Source of the DNA: Paenibacillus sp. RUD330
Lineage (GTDB): Bacteria; Bacillota; Bacilli; Paenibacillales; Paenibacillaceae
Assembly (NCBI RefSeq): GCF_002243345.2
Contig: NZ_CP022655.2
Location: forward strand, 4,156,501 to 4,220,500
Reading direction: 5' to 3'
Length of the DNA: 64,000 nt
Shown here: piece by piece, positions 25,586 through 33,761 of the stretch
How positions within the stretch are numbered: position 1 is the stretch's first letter
Layout: each line of letters opens with the position of its first letter
Notes under the pieces: model-generated
Seen by the model: only the letters and a program-made list of their open reading frames with translations
The model's database searches: none
Told to the model about the DNA's origin: nothing
Program-made: the position numbers and the translations under genes

Positions 25586-26695
25586 TTGGACGATCAATTG
25601 CTGGACTTCACCCGAGCGCGCTGGAACCGGATGCTGATGAACGGATTCTGGTGCCTGCTCGGTTTAATGATCTTATTCGAATTCTTGTATCTGGCCTTCA
25701 TCACTCCGCTTGCTTCGGGAATCTTCTTCAAGAAATACATTCTGCTCCCAACCTTGCTTCATCTTTCCGTGTTGGTCGGGGCGGAATTTGCTATCCGCTA
25801 TTTGTCCGAGAGACTGCGCGATTATTCGCTTCTGGTCGCTTCCGCTCTCATGACCTTCATCATTGTTGAAATCAATATCGAAGTGAACTATATCGTCATT
25901 GCGCTGTTTCTGCCCGTGCTGGTTTCCATTTTTTATTTCTCCTCCAAAAAGCTCGTCTTTGCCGACGTCCTTTGCCTGCTTTCCCTGTTCTGCCTCTACT
26001 TCTTCAACGACAACCTCGATATCTCCCTGGTCGGCATGCTTTCCATTACGGCCATGATGGGGGCATTCAGCCTTGTGGCTTGGGGAGTCATTACGAGAGG
26101 CAAGGAAATGCGCCAGTATTACATCCATACATCGCGCTTCAATCAGGAGCTGATGGTCAAGAACACGATCATGGACAAGCTGGCCAAGACGGACGCGCTT
26201 ACGGAACTGTACAACCATATCACGTTCCATGAATACCTCGACAAGCTGATCGACCACCATGATGCCAGCGGAATGCCGCTGCAGCTTGCCTTGATCGACA
26301 TCGACAACTTCAAGAGCGTCAACGATCAGTTCGGCCATCGGGCCGGCGATCTCGTCCTGAAGAAAGTGTCGGAGATCGTCCGCGCCCAGGCCGGCATGAA
26401 CGATTTCGTCGCCCGCTACGGCGGCGAGGAGCTTGCCGTCATCTTCACGGACCGAGCGGCGGAGAAGTCCCTTCATATTTTGGAGGCGATGCAGACCAAG
26501 ATTTCTTCAGCCGTATACGACAAGCTGGGAACCCGCCGCATAACGGTGAGCATCGGTTTCTCCGCTTATGCCGACGAAGGCAAGGAGAATTTCTTTGCCC
26601 GAACCGACAAAGCCCTCTATGCCGCCAAGTCCTCCGGCAAAAACCGCATCATCATCGCGGAAGAAGCGGATGTGGCCCAGGCAAGCTTCTCCTGA
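25586..26695 (+). CDS. Membrane diguanylate cyclase (GGDEF domain)
   Basis: The 369-residue protein has five or six transmembrane helices (about residues 18-180) and a C-terminal GGDEF domain that makes cyclic di-GMP. The signature is GGEEL at 279-283 (VARYGGEELAVIF), with DALTELYNH, LIDIDNFKSVND and VSIGFSAY also present, so the enzyme should be active. The inhibitory-site motif RxxD usually found five residues before GGEEL is replaced by GMND, so product inhibition is probably weak or absent. It starts with TTG behind GGAGTGA. A strong terminator follows. Confidence 0.92.
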   Translation: MDDQLLDFTRARWNRMLMNGFWCLLGLMILFEFLYLAFITPLASGIFFKKYILLPTLLHLSVLVGAEFAIRYLSERLRDYSLLVASALMTFIIVEINIEVNYIVIALFLPVLVSIFYFSSKKLVFADVLCLLSLFCLYFFNDNLDISLVGMLSITAMMGAFSLVAWGVITRGKEMRQYYIHTSRFNQELMVKNTIMDKLAKTDALTELYNHITFHEYLDKLIDHHDASGMPLQLALIDIDNFKSVNDQFGHRAGDLVLKKVSEIVRAQAGMNDFVARYGGEELAVIFTDRAAEKSLHILEAMQTKISSAVYDKLGTRRITVSIGFSAYADEGKENFFARTDKALYAAKSSGKNRIIIAEEADVAQASFS

Positions 26696-26703
26696 ACGCC
26701 ATA

Positions 26704-26746
26704 CAGCCCCATTGCCTCCTTCCAGGTGGCAATGGGGCTGTTTTTT
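26704..26746 (+). terminator. Diguanylate cyclase terminator
   Basis: A perfect 13-bp stem (CAGCCCCATTGCC with its complement) is followed by TTTTTT. Confidence 0.93.
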
Positions 26747-26837
26747 CAGCAGCAGAGGATGCCTTGCGGCACCCGAGGTCCTTTCGTGCATCCGTGCCCC
26801 GAGCCGCTTCTCGGCAGCTCCGAATCCACGGCGCATG

Positions 26838-26895
26838 CAAAAAAAGACGCGGGTCCGCCGGGAATCGCTGGGAGCGATCCGCCGGGACCCGCGTC
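26838..26895 (-). terminator. mqnC terminator
   Basis: On the minus strand GACGCGGGTCC and its complement form an 11-bp stem around further pairing, followed by seven T residues. Confidence 0.9.
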
Positions 26896-26907
26896 GAGGC
26901 CAACCGT

Positions 26908-28041
26908 CTAGTTCTGCATCACGAAGTCGCGTTCGGCATGCTCTCCGTCATGGAAGACACGAAGAATGTCGTAGCGCGTGTTGCGCTGTGCGGGAATCTT
27001 GCCCGCCTCCCGGATATACTGGAGAATCAGCTCAATGTTGACCTTGTGGGTCGTGCCCGCCGCGGACACGACGTTCTCCTCCAGCATCGTGCTGCCGAAG
27101 TCGTTGACTCCGTACGAGAGCGACTGCTTGCCGATCTCCGGACCCATCGTCACCCAGCTCGCTTGCATGTTCGGAATATTGTCCAGCATGATGCGGTTGA
27201 TGGCCACCATCTTGAGGTATTCCTCCGGCTTGGATTTCTCCCGCTTGAGGTTCGTGTTGTCCGGCTGGAAAGGCCAGGTGATGAAGGCCAGGAAGCCGGG
27301 AGAAGGATACCCGAGCGCCTTGCATTCATCCTGCGCTTCGCGGACGCGCAGCATATGCAGGGCGCGCTCCTCCATCGATTCCCCGAATCCGTACACCATC
27401 GTCGCCGTCGTGTTCATGCCGTTGCGCCAAGCCGCCTTCATCGTGTCCATCCAGTCGGTCCAGGAGCCCTTCAGCCGGCTGATCTTGCGGCGGGTGCGGT
27501 CGTCCAGAATCTCGCCGCCGCCTCCAGGCAAGGAATCGAGTCCCGCCTCGTGCAGCTCGCGAAGCGTCTCGTCCAGCGACAAGCCGGAGAGCACCTTCAT
27601 CTTCTGGATTTCCGCCGGCGAGAAGCTGTGCATGGTCACTTCAGGGAAGCGGTCCTTGATCTTGCGCAGAATATCGAGATAGTACTGGAAAGGCAAATCG
27701 GGATTGACCCCTCCCTGCATCAGGATCTCGTCGCCGCCGACATCGACCGTCTCCTGGATTTTCTGCAGGATCGTCTCGTCCGGCAGCACATAGCCTTCCT
27801 TCGAGCCCGGAGGGCGGTAGAAGGCGCAGAAGCGGCAGTATACGTCGCAAATATTGGTGTAGTTGATGTTGCGTCCGATGTTGAACGTCACGATCGGCTC
27901 GGGATGCCTGCGCACCATGAGCTCATTTGCGACTCGTCCCATTTTCTCGATCTCGTCCGATTCCAGAAGCACGATGCAGTCCTCGAGACTGATCCTCTCA
28001 CCCTGCAGCGCCTTATCCAGCACGCGGTCCACTTGTTGCAT
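26908..28041 (-). CDS. mqnC: Cyclic dehypoxanthinyl futalosine synthase MqnC
   Basis: The 377-residue radical-SAM enzyme cyclises dehypoxanthinylfutalosine in the alternative (futalosine) menaquinone pathway. The [4Fe-4S] cysteines are C65, C69 and C72 in NICDVYCRFCAF. Family marks include ILMQGGVNPDLPF, HSFSPAEI, GLDSLPGGGGEIL and ATMVYGFGES. The start at 28041 (MQQVDRVLDK) is supported by GAGGAGG; the longer frame upstream has no homology. The other mqn genes are not in the window, so the gene is detached from its pathway. Its menaquinone would serve the succinate dehydrogenase encoded at 47-50 kb. Confidence 0.92.
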   Translation of the reverse strand: MQQVDRVLDKALQGERISLEDCIVLLESDEIEKMGRVANELMVRRHPEPIVTFNIGRNINYTNICDVYCRFCAFYRPPGSKEGYVLPDETILQKIQETVDVGGDEILMQGGVNPDLPFQYYLDILRKIKDRFPEVTMHSFSPAEIQKMKVLSGLSLDETLRELHEAGLDSLPGGGGEILDDRTRRKISRLKGSWTDWMDTMKAAWRNGMNTTATMVYGFGESMEERALHMLRVREAQDECKALGYPSPGFLAFITWPFQPDNTNLKREKSKPEEYLKMVAINRIMLDNIPNMQASWVTMGPEIGKQSLSYGVNDFGSTMLEENVVSAAGTTHKVNIELILQYIREAGKIPAQRNTRYDILRVFHDGEHAERDFVMQN

Positions 28042-28345
28042 CCGGCAGCCTCCTCTATGCGAGCCGGGTCGTTCCCGGCCGTAATTGTTCCCGATTTCAC
28101 AAAGTACGTTCCTATTTTCACAACCTAATCCTAACATGAACAAGGCCCCATCGTCACTCTCCAAAAAGACGACGAATCTCCAGCTACGGTGAGAAGGAGA
28201 AGCTAAAATCCGGCTTGCCGCCTCAAGAACGCTCCATATCGCCTCTCAAGGGCGTTTTGGCCCGTTCCCAAATCGGCCGGGCTGTGCCAATGAAGCCCGA
28301 AATCCGCTCCCTATCCGCATATCGGTCACCAGCTATTGGGACGCC
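28042..28345. other. Intergenic region upstream of mqnC
   Basis: No gene is supported here. The stretch is unremarkable in composition and must contain the mqnC promoter, but I see no convincing -35/-10 pair. Confidence 0.5.
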
Positions 28346-28377
28346 GCAAAAAAGAGCACCGCCGAATGCGGCGGTGC
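28346..28377 (-). terminator. metA-metI-metC operon terminator
   Basis: On the minus strand GCACCGCCG and CGGCGGTGC form a perfect 9-bp stem with a 4-base loop, followed by CTCTTTTTT. Confidence 0.92.
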
Positions 28378-28389
28378 CGAATGCTCCGG

Positions 28390-29577
28390 TCAGGATTCCC
28401 GCAGCGCTTCCTCGAGATCCTCGATCAAGTCGTCGATATGCTCCAGCCCGACCGAATAGCGCAGCAGGCCGTCGCCGATGCCCCGCTGCGCCCGCACCTC
28501 GGGAGGCATGGCCGCATGCGACATCATCGCCGGATAGGATAGAATGCTCTCGACTCCGCCTAGGCTGACGGCGACGATCGGCAGACGCACCTTGCTGAGC
28601 ACTTCCTTGGCCCTCGCCGCGCTGCCGGTGTCGAAGGACACGACGGCGCCGTAGCCGAGCGACTGGCGCTCGTGGACTTCGCGGCCCGGATGGTCCGGCA
28701 GCCCCGGATAATACACGCGGCCGACGCCGTGATGCCGGGACAGCCAGTCCGCCAGTCTCCGCGCGCTGCTCTCGCTCTGGTCCATGCGCGCCTGCAGCGT
28801 CTTCATGCCGCGCATGAGCAGCCAGGCCTCTTGCGGAGCCAGAACCGCTCCAAGGCCGTTCTGCAGGGCGTAGAGGCGCTTGCCGAGCTCTTCGTCCGCC
28901 GTAACCGCGAGGCCCGCAAGCACGTCGCTGTGGCCGCCCAGGAACTTCGTCGCGCTGTGCAGCACGATGTCGACGCCGAGCTCCAGCGGACGCTGGTGGT
29001 ACGGACTCATGAAGGTGTTGTCCACCATCGTCAGCAGGCCGTGCTCCCTGGCCCATGACGCCACGGCGGCGATATCCGTAATCTTGAGCGTCGGGTTGGA
29101 CGGCGTCTCCATGAAGACGACGCGGGTATTCGGCTTCAGCGCCGCCTTCACCGCATCCAGATCCGTCATGTCCACGAACGTCGTCTCGATGTTCATCCGG
29201 CTCAGGACCGTCGTCAGGAAGCGGTAGGTGCCTCCATAGACGTCTTCCGTCACGATCGCATGATCCCCCGCCGACAACAGCAGGAAGGAGGTCGAGATGG
29301 CCGCCATGCCGGAGGCGAAGGCGAACCCGCGGTTCCCTCCCTCCAGCAGGGCGATCGCTTCCTCGACGGCCGCGCGGGTCGGATTGCCCGAGCGGCTGTA
29401 GTCATGCTTCGGCGGGCTGTAGATATCGTGGTGATGGAACGTCGACGCCTGCACGATCGGCGTGCTGGAGGCGCCCGTGAACTCGTCCACCTCGGAGCCG
29501 AAGTGGATCAGCTTCGTGGCGAAGCGCCGCTTGTCCGCGGCGCGCCCGTTTTCCGGCTGGCTGCCCTGTCCGCTCAT
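28390..29577 (-). CDS. metC: Cystathionine beta-lyase MetC
   Basis: This 395-residue Cys/Met-metabolism PLP enzyme probably cleaves cystathionine to homocysteine. Motifs: YSRSGNPTRAAVEEAIALLEG, FASGMAAIS, METPSNPTLKITD, VDNTFMSPY and the PLP lysine in HSATKFLGGHSDV. Its start overlaps the end of metI by four bases (ATGA), so it is translated in step with it. Assignment to lyase rather than synthase follows the Bacillus metI-metC order and the aromatic FHHHDIYSP region; close paralogues make this moderately certain. Confidence 0.9.
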   Translation of the reverse strand: MSGQGSQPENGRAADKRRFATKLIHFGSEVDEFTGASSTPIVQASTFHHHDIYSPPKHDYSRSGNPTRAAVEEAIALLEGGNRGFAFASGMAAISTSFLLLSAGDHAIVTEDVYGGTYRFLTTVLSRMNIETTFVDMTDLDAVKAALKPNTRVVFMETPSNPTLKITDIAAVASWAREHGLLTMVDNTFMSPYHQRPLELGVDIVLHSATKFLGGHSDVLAGLAVTADEELGKRLYALQNGLGAVLAPQEAWLLMRGMKTLQARMDQSESSARRLADWLSRHHGVGRVYYPGLPDHPGREVHERQSLGYGAVVSFDTGSAARAKEVLSKVRLPIVAVSLGGVESILSYPAMMSHAAMPPEVRAQRGIGDGLLRYSVGLEHIDDLIEDLEEALRES

Positions 29578-30743
29578 GCCTGCACACCGCCTTCAATCTC
29601 GGTCCGCGCGGCTTCCAGAGCCTGCCCGAGATCATCGATGAGATCGTCAGCATGCTCGATGCCGACGGAGAAGCGCAGCAGCCGGTCGTCCACGCCCACG
29701 GCGCGGCGGATCTCCTCCGGAATGTCCGCATGCGTCTGGACGGCCGGGTACGTCATCAGCGACTCCACGCCGCCGAGGCTTTCGGCGAAAGCGATGAGCT
29801 TGATATGGCGCAGAATCGGCTCGACGCAGCGGGCATCCTTGACCTTGAAGGAGAATATGCCGGTGTTGCCGGAGGACTGTCGGTTCTGGATCTCATGTCC
29901 GGGATGGTCCTTGAGACCGGGATAGAACACTTCGGAGACGGCGGGATGTCCTTGGAGATATTCAGCCAGCCGCGTGGCGTTGTATTGATGGCGCTCCATG
30001 CGCAGGGCGAGCGTTTTCATGCCTCTCATCAGCAGCCAGGAATCCTGGGGCCCGAGCACCGCTCCGATGGAATTGTGCAGAATGCCCATTTCCTTCGACA
30101 GCTCCTCGCCCTTGGTGACGATGAGTCCGGCGAGGACGTCGTTATGTCCGCCCAGATATTTGGTCGCGCTATGGATGACGATGTCCGCGCCGAGCTCCAG
30201 CGGACGCTGGAAGAACGGGGTCAGAAGCGTATTGTCCACGATCGTCAGCAGGCCCTTGTCCTTGGCCCAATCGCATGCCGCCTTGATATCCGTCACCATC
30301 ATGAGCGGATTGGTGGGCGTCTCGATCAGCACCGCCTTCGTCTCCGGACGGCGCAGCTTCTCCATCCCCTCGATATCGTTCGTGTCGATGTAGGAGGTCG
30401 TGACGCCGAAGCGCGACATGATCCGCTCCAGCAGCCGGTAGGTGCCTCCATACAGGTCGAGGGAGACGATGAGATGATCGCCCTGGCTGAACATGGCGAA
30501 GATCGTCTGCAGGGCGGCCATGCCGGAGCTGCAGGCGAATGCGGCGTCGCCGGATTCGAGCTCTGCGGCCGCTTCCTCCAGGACGCTGCGGGTCGGGCTC
30601 TTGGTGCGGGCGTAATCGAACCCGGTGCTCTGGCCGAGGCGAGGATGCCGGTAGGCGGTCGCCTGGTAGATGGGATAGCTGATCGATCCGGTGACGGGCT
30701 CTTCGATGGATCCGATTTGGGCAAGGCGGCTTTCGATCTTCAT
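29574..30743 (-). CDS. metI: Cystathionine gamma-synthase / O-acylhomoserine thiolyase MetI
   Basis: The 389-residue PLP enzyme joins O-acylhomoserine with cysteine (or sulfide). Motifs: the start KIESRLAQIGSIEEPVTGSISYPIYQATAYRHP, TGFDYARTKSPTRSVLEEA, CSSGMAALQTIF, IETPTNPLMMVTDI and the PLP lysine in HSATKYLGGHNDVLAG. The ATG at 30743 is preceded by GAAGGAG; a TTG eight codons upstream is less likely. It is the second gene of a SAM-riboswitch operon, after metA (63-base gap) and overlapping metC. Confidence 0.93.
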   Translation of the reverse strand: MKIESRLAQIGSIEEPVTGSISYPIYQATAYRHPRLGQSTGFDYARTKSPTRSVLEEAAAELESGDAAFACSSGMAALQTIFAMFSQGDHLIVSLDLYGGTYRLLERIMSRFGVTTSYIDTNDIEGMEKLRRPETKAVLIETPTNPLMMVTDIKAACDWAKDKGLLTIVDNTLLTPFFQRPLELGADIVIHSATKYLGGHNDVLAGLIVTKGEELSKEMGILHNSIGAVLGPQDSWLLMRGMKTLALRMERHQYNATRLAEYLQGHPAVSEVFYPGLKDHPGHEIQNRQSSGNTGIFSFKVKDARCVEPILRHIKLIAFAESLGGVESLMTYPAVQTHADIPEEIRRAVGVDDRLLRFSVGIEHADDLIDDLGQALEAARTEIEGGVQA

Positions 30744-30806
30744 GGGCTGCTGGCTCCTTCGCTTCAATAAAGTGGGATGAATGGGTTCAAACGGCCGGAT
30801 TCCGGA

Positions 30807-31724
30807 CTATATATGGGCTCCGAGATCAAATGGCGTCTGCTGGTAGACGTAATAGTTCAGCCAGTTGGAGTACAGCAGGTTGGCATGCGCCCTCCAGGTG
30901 GACAGAGGCTTGCGGGACGGATCGTTGCCGGGATAATAGTTGATCGGCAGGGCGATATCCATGCCTTTGGCGATGTCGCGGTCGTATTCGTACTTGAGCG
31001 TCTCCGGATCGTATTCGGAATGGCCGGTGACGAAGATCTGGCGCCCATCCTTGGAGGCGACGAGGTATACGCCGGCATCCGGCGATTCCGAGAGGATGTC
31101 GAGATCGGCGATGCCCTCGATATCCTCTCGGCGGACCTCCGTGTGGCGCGACTGCGGCACGAAGAACATCTCGTCGAAGCCGCGCAGCAGGTTGACCCCG
31201 CGCTTCTCCACCGTGTGCGGATACACGCCGAAGATCTTCTGGTCGAGATCGTACTTGGGCACGCCGTAGTGATGGTACAGGCCGGCCTGTGAGGCCCAAC
31301 AGATGTGGAAGGTCGAAGTCACGTGGCTGCGGCTCCAGTCCATGATGTCCTTCAGCTCTTCCCAGTAGTTCACTTCCTCGAAAGCCAGCTGCTCCACCGG
31401 GGCGCCGGTGATGACCATGCCGTCGAAATACAGATGGGCGATCTCGTCGAACGTCTTGTAGAACGATTGCAGATGATCCGACGACGTATTTTTCGACGTG
31501 TGCGTGCGCGGATGCAGCAGGACAGCCTCCACCTGCAGCGGCGTATTGCCGATGAGGCGGAGCAGCTGCGTCTCCGTCGTCTCCTTGTTCGGCATCAGGT
31601 TGAGGATTGCGATCCGCAGCGGGCGGATATCCTGATGGTAGGCGACGCTTTCGTCCATGACGAATATATTCTCTTCCGCCAGAACCTCCTTGGCGGGCAA
31701 ATGGTCGGGTACTTTGATCGGCAT
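30807..31724 (-). CDS. metAA: Homoserine O-acetyltransferase MetA
   Basis: The 305-residue enzyme activates homoserine, the first committed step of methionine synthesis. It has the MetA fold of class I glutamine-amidotransferase type: catalytic C142 ([11 protein letters not shown]), H in VTGHSEYD and E in the same region. Position 111 is glutamate (TGAPVEQ). In this family Glu111 goes with acetyl-CoA specificity, as in Bacillus cereus MetA, and Gly111 with succinyl-CoA, as in E. coli, so the acetyl form is predicted. The ATG at 31724 follows AAGGAG; a GTG three codons upstream overlaps that site and is rejected. It is the first gene behind the SAM riboswitch. Confidence 0.94.
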   Translation of the reverse strand: MPIKVPDHLPAKEVLAEENIFVMDESVAYHQDIRPLRIAILNLMPNKETTETQLLRLIGNTPLQVEAVLLHPRTHTSKNTSSDHLQSFYKTFDEIAHLYFDGMVITGAPVEQLAFEEVNYWEELKDIMDWSRSHVTSTFHICWASQAGLYHHYGVPKYDLDQKIFGVYPHTVEKRGVNLLRGFDEMFFVPQSRHTEVRREDIEGIADLDILSESPDAGVYLVASKDGRQIFVTGHSEYDPETLKYEYDRDIAKGMDIALPINYYPGNDPSRKPLSTWRAHANLLYSNWLNYYVYQQTPFDLGAHI

Positions 31725-31791
31725 GCCTGTCACTCCTTTTTCATGTATTGGATCATATCCCAGGGGGAGGGGCTACAGGCGCTGATGCATG

Positions 31792-31976
31792 CAAAAAGAC
31801 CCCTTCTCGCGCTTGAGAAAGGGTCGCAGGGTTCTATGGACGGAAACGCATGCGCCTCTCTCATCTCCCAGACACGCCGCTGCCGCACGCGCATCCGCAA
31901 GAATTAGCACCGTGCGTTCGCACGCCGGTTGCCGGGCTTCATCGGGCTGGTCCCTCCGCCTACTCTTGATAAGAAA
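31792..31976 (-). ncRNA. SAM-I (S-box) riboswitch with terminator
   Basis: On the minus strand the conserved S-box order is visible: CTTATCAAGAG, GGCGGAGGGA, GATGAAGCCCGGCAACC, CGGTGCTAATTC and GATGAGAG. The expression platform follows: GACCCTTTCTC pairing with GAGAAGGGGTC (31798-31825), then TTTTT. S-adenosylmethionine binding should cause premature termination and shut off metA-metI-metC. Confidence 0.96.
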
Positions 31977-32013
31977 GTATCGATATTCAATTGGCCGTTC
32001 GGCTTCTGTACCT

Positions 32014-32043
32014 ACAATACTGGATACCTAGGCGGGCCGTCAA
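32014..32043 (-). promoter_or_regulatory. met operon promoter
   Basis: TTGACG (complement of 32038-32043) and TATTGT (complement of 32014-32019) are 18 bases apart, about 35 bases before the riboswitch. The stretch 32044-32249 holds no gene; I see no PyrR-type attenuator before the permease. Confidence 0.7.
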
Positions 32044-32249
32044 GAAGCGAATTGCATCCAGCCGCGCCGCCCCAAAATATTTCCCATTGCTAAAACCGGC
32101 AGAAACGGATAAAATCAACGAAGTTTTGTCCGCTTGCAGCGGTACGGCTTCTACATCAGCCATGCAGGCGACGCGATTGCGGAGAGAGGGAAGAATGGAC
32201 CGCATCTGCCGTTGTTCCCTCATTAAAAAAATCGAGAAAAAGGGGCGTC

Positions 32250-33563
32250 ATGAATTTGAAGCGTGAAATCGGAGTATTGGAGAGGCCGCCACTCGGTCCG
32301 GGCCTTCTCCTCAGCCTGCAGCATCTGTTCGCCATGTTCGGCTCCACCGTGCTCGTGCCCAACATCCTGGGCGTGGATCCAGCCATCTGCCTTCTTATGA
32401 ACGGCATCGGCACCCTGTTCTACATCCTCCTCACCAAAGGCCGCATCCCGGCCTACCTCGGCTCCAGCTTCGCCTTCATCGGACCGGCGTCCGGGGTCAT
32501 CGCGGCCCACGCTTCCGGCGGAGGCTACGCGGCGGCGCTCGGCGGCTTCATCGCGGCGGGCATCGTCTTCACCATCGTCGCCCTCATCGTGCAGGCGGCG
32601 GGCACGGGATGGATCCATATCGTCTTTCCGCCGGCGGCTATGGGCGCCATCGTCGCCGTCATCGGGCTCGAGCTTGTGCCGGTAGCCGCGCGCATGGCCG
32701 GCTGGATCGCCCCGGATGCGGCGAAGGCGGCTTCATGGACGCCCGATTCGAAAGTCATCGCCCTTTCCATCATCACGCTGCTCGTCACCGTCTTCGGCTC
32801 CGTGCTCTTCCGCGGCTTCCTGAAGATCATTCCGATTCTGATCGGCATCGTCACCGGTTATGCCGTCGCCTATTTCATGGGAATGACGCATGAAGCGGGC
32901 GATGCGATCGCCGCGGCCGGATGGCTGCAGGCGCCTCAAGCGACCATGCCGGTGCTGGACTGGAACGCGGTCGCCATCATCCTGCCGGCCGCCTTCGTCG
33001 TCATCGCCGAGCATGTCGGCCATCTCGTCGTCACCGGCAACATCGTGAACAAGGACCTGTCCAAGGATCCCGGCCTGCACCGCTCGCTGCTCGGCAACGG
33101 CCTCAGCACGATCGTATCGGGCTTCGTCGGAGCAACTCCGAATACGACCTACGGCGAGAACATCGGCGTGCTCGCCATCACCCGCGTCTACAGCACCTTC
33201 GTCATCGGCGGCGCGGCACTCATCGCCATCCTGCTCTCTTTCTTCGGCAAGTTCTCCGCGCTCGTGGCCAACATTCCGCCGGCGGTCATGGGCGGCGTCT
33301 CCCTGCTGCTGTTCGGAGTCATCGCGGCGTCCGGGTTGCGCATCCTGATCGAGGAGAAGGTCGACTACGGCCGGCCGTCGAACCTGTTCCTGACGACAGT
33401 CGTGCTTGTGACCGGCCTCAGCGGCGTGAAGCTGACATTCGGCGACTTCTCCATCTCCGGCATGGCGCTTGCCACCGTGGTCGCCGTCGTGTTCAGCCTG
33501 CTGTTCAAGCTGTTCGAAGTGACCGGCCTCTCCAACGAAAAGGATGGAACGGAAGGGCACTGA
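32250..33563 (+). CDS. NCS2 nucleobase permease, uracil type
   Basis: The 437-residue membrane protein has about 14 helices and belongs to the nucleobase/cation symporter-2 family. Uracil-permease features are LQHLFAMFGSTVLVPNILGVDPA, LGSSFAFIGP, the EHVGHLVVTGNIV motif with its key glutamate, and the signature TPNTTYGENIGVLAITRVYS. Uracil is therefore the most likely substrate (UraA/PyrP subgroup), although related members take xanthine. It lies outside any pyr operon. AAAAAGGGG precedes the ATG. It is transcribed alone and followed by a hairpin. Confidence 0.93.
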   Translation: MNLKREIGVLERPPLGPGLLLSLQHLFAMFGSTVLVPNILGVDPAICLLMNGIGTLFYILLTKGRIPAYLGSSFAFIGPASGVIAAHASGGGYAAALGGFIAAGIVFTIVALIVQAAGTGWIHIVFPPAAMGAIVAVIGLELVPVAARMAGWIAPDAAKAASWTPDSKVIALSIITLLVTVFGSVLFRGFLKIIPILIGIVTGYAVAYFMGMTHEAGDAIAAAGWLQAPQATMPVLDWNAVAIILPAAFVVIAEHVGHLVVTGNIVNKDLSKDPGLHRSLLGNGLSTIVSGFVGATPNTTYGENIGVLAITRVYSTFVIGGAALIAILLSFFGKFSALVANIPPAVMGGVSLLLFGVIAASGLRILIEEKVDYGRPSNLFLTTVVLVTGLSGVKLTFGDFSISGMALATVVAVVFSLLFKLFEVTGLSNEKDGTEGH

Positions 33564-33576
33564 TATCATCTTCAGG

Positions 33577-33616
33577 AAGAGTTTCCTCGGCTGTTAATAG
33601 CCTTGGGAACTCTTTT
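33577..33616 (+). terminator. Permease terminator
   Basis: GAGTTTCC (33579-33586) pairs with GGGAACTC (33605-33612), with one G-U pair, and TTTT follows. Confidence 0.7.
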
Positions 33617-33714
33617 CCGCTTTCCGGCCGAGGCAGCAGCTTTCCGCCGCCATCTCCGATTTCCATCTGATTAATCGACCGATTTAGCCGGTATCCGGCC
33701 TCTTGCGGCGCGCC

Positions 33715-33740
33715 TTAAAATGTAAGTGCTTACATTTTAA
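33715..33740. promoter_or_regulatory. Perfect 26-bp palindromic operator before the GH74 gene
   Basis: The arms TTAAAATGTAAG and CTTACATTTTAA flank TG, giving a perfect dyad 21 bases before the start codon. The core TGTAAGTGCTTACA differs from the cre/LacI-family consensus TGWNANCGNTNWCA at one position (TG instead of CG in the centre). A LacI-type or CcpA repressor is the likely ligand; the position next to the ribosome site suggests a roadblock. Confidence 0.7.
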
Positions 33741-33761
33741 ATCGGACAAGGGAGGTCTATC

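Noticed and set aside
32044-32249. PyrR-binding attenuator before the nucleobase permease
   Set aside because: I looked for the PyrR-binding loop and a terminator/antiterminator pair and found neither.
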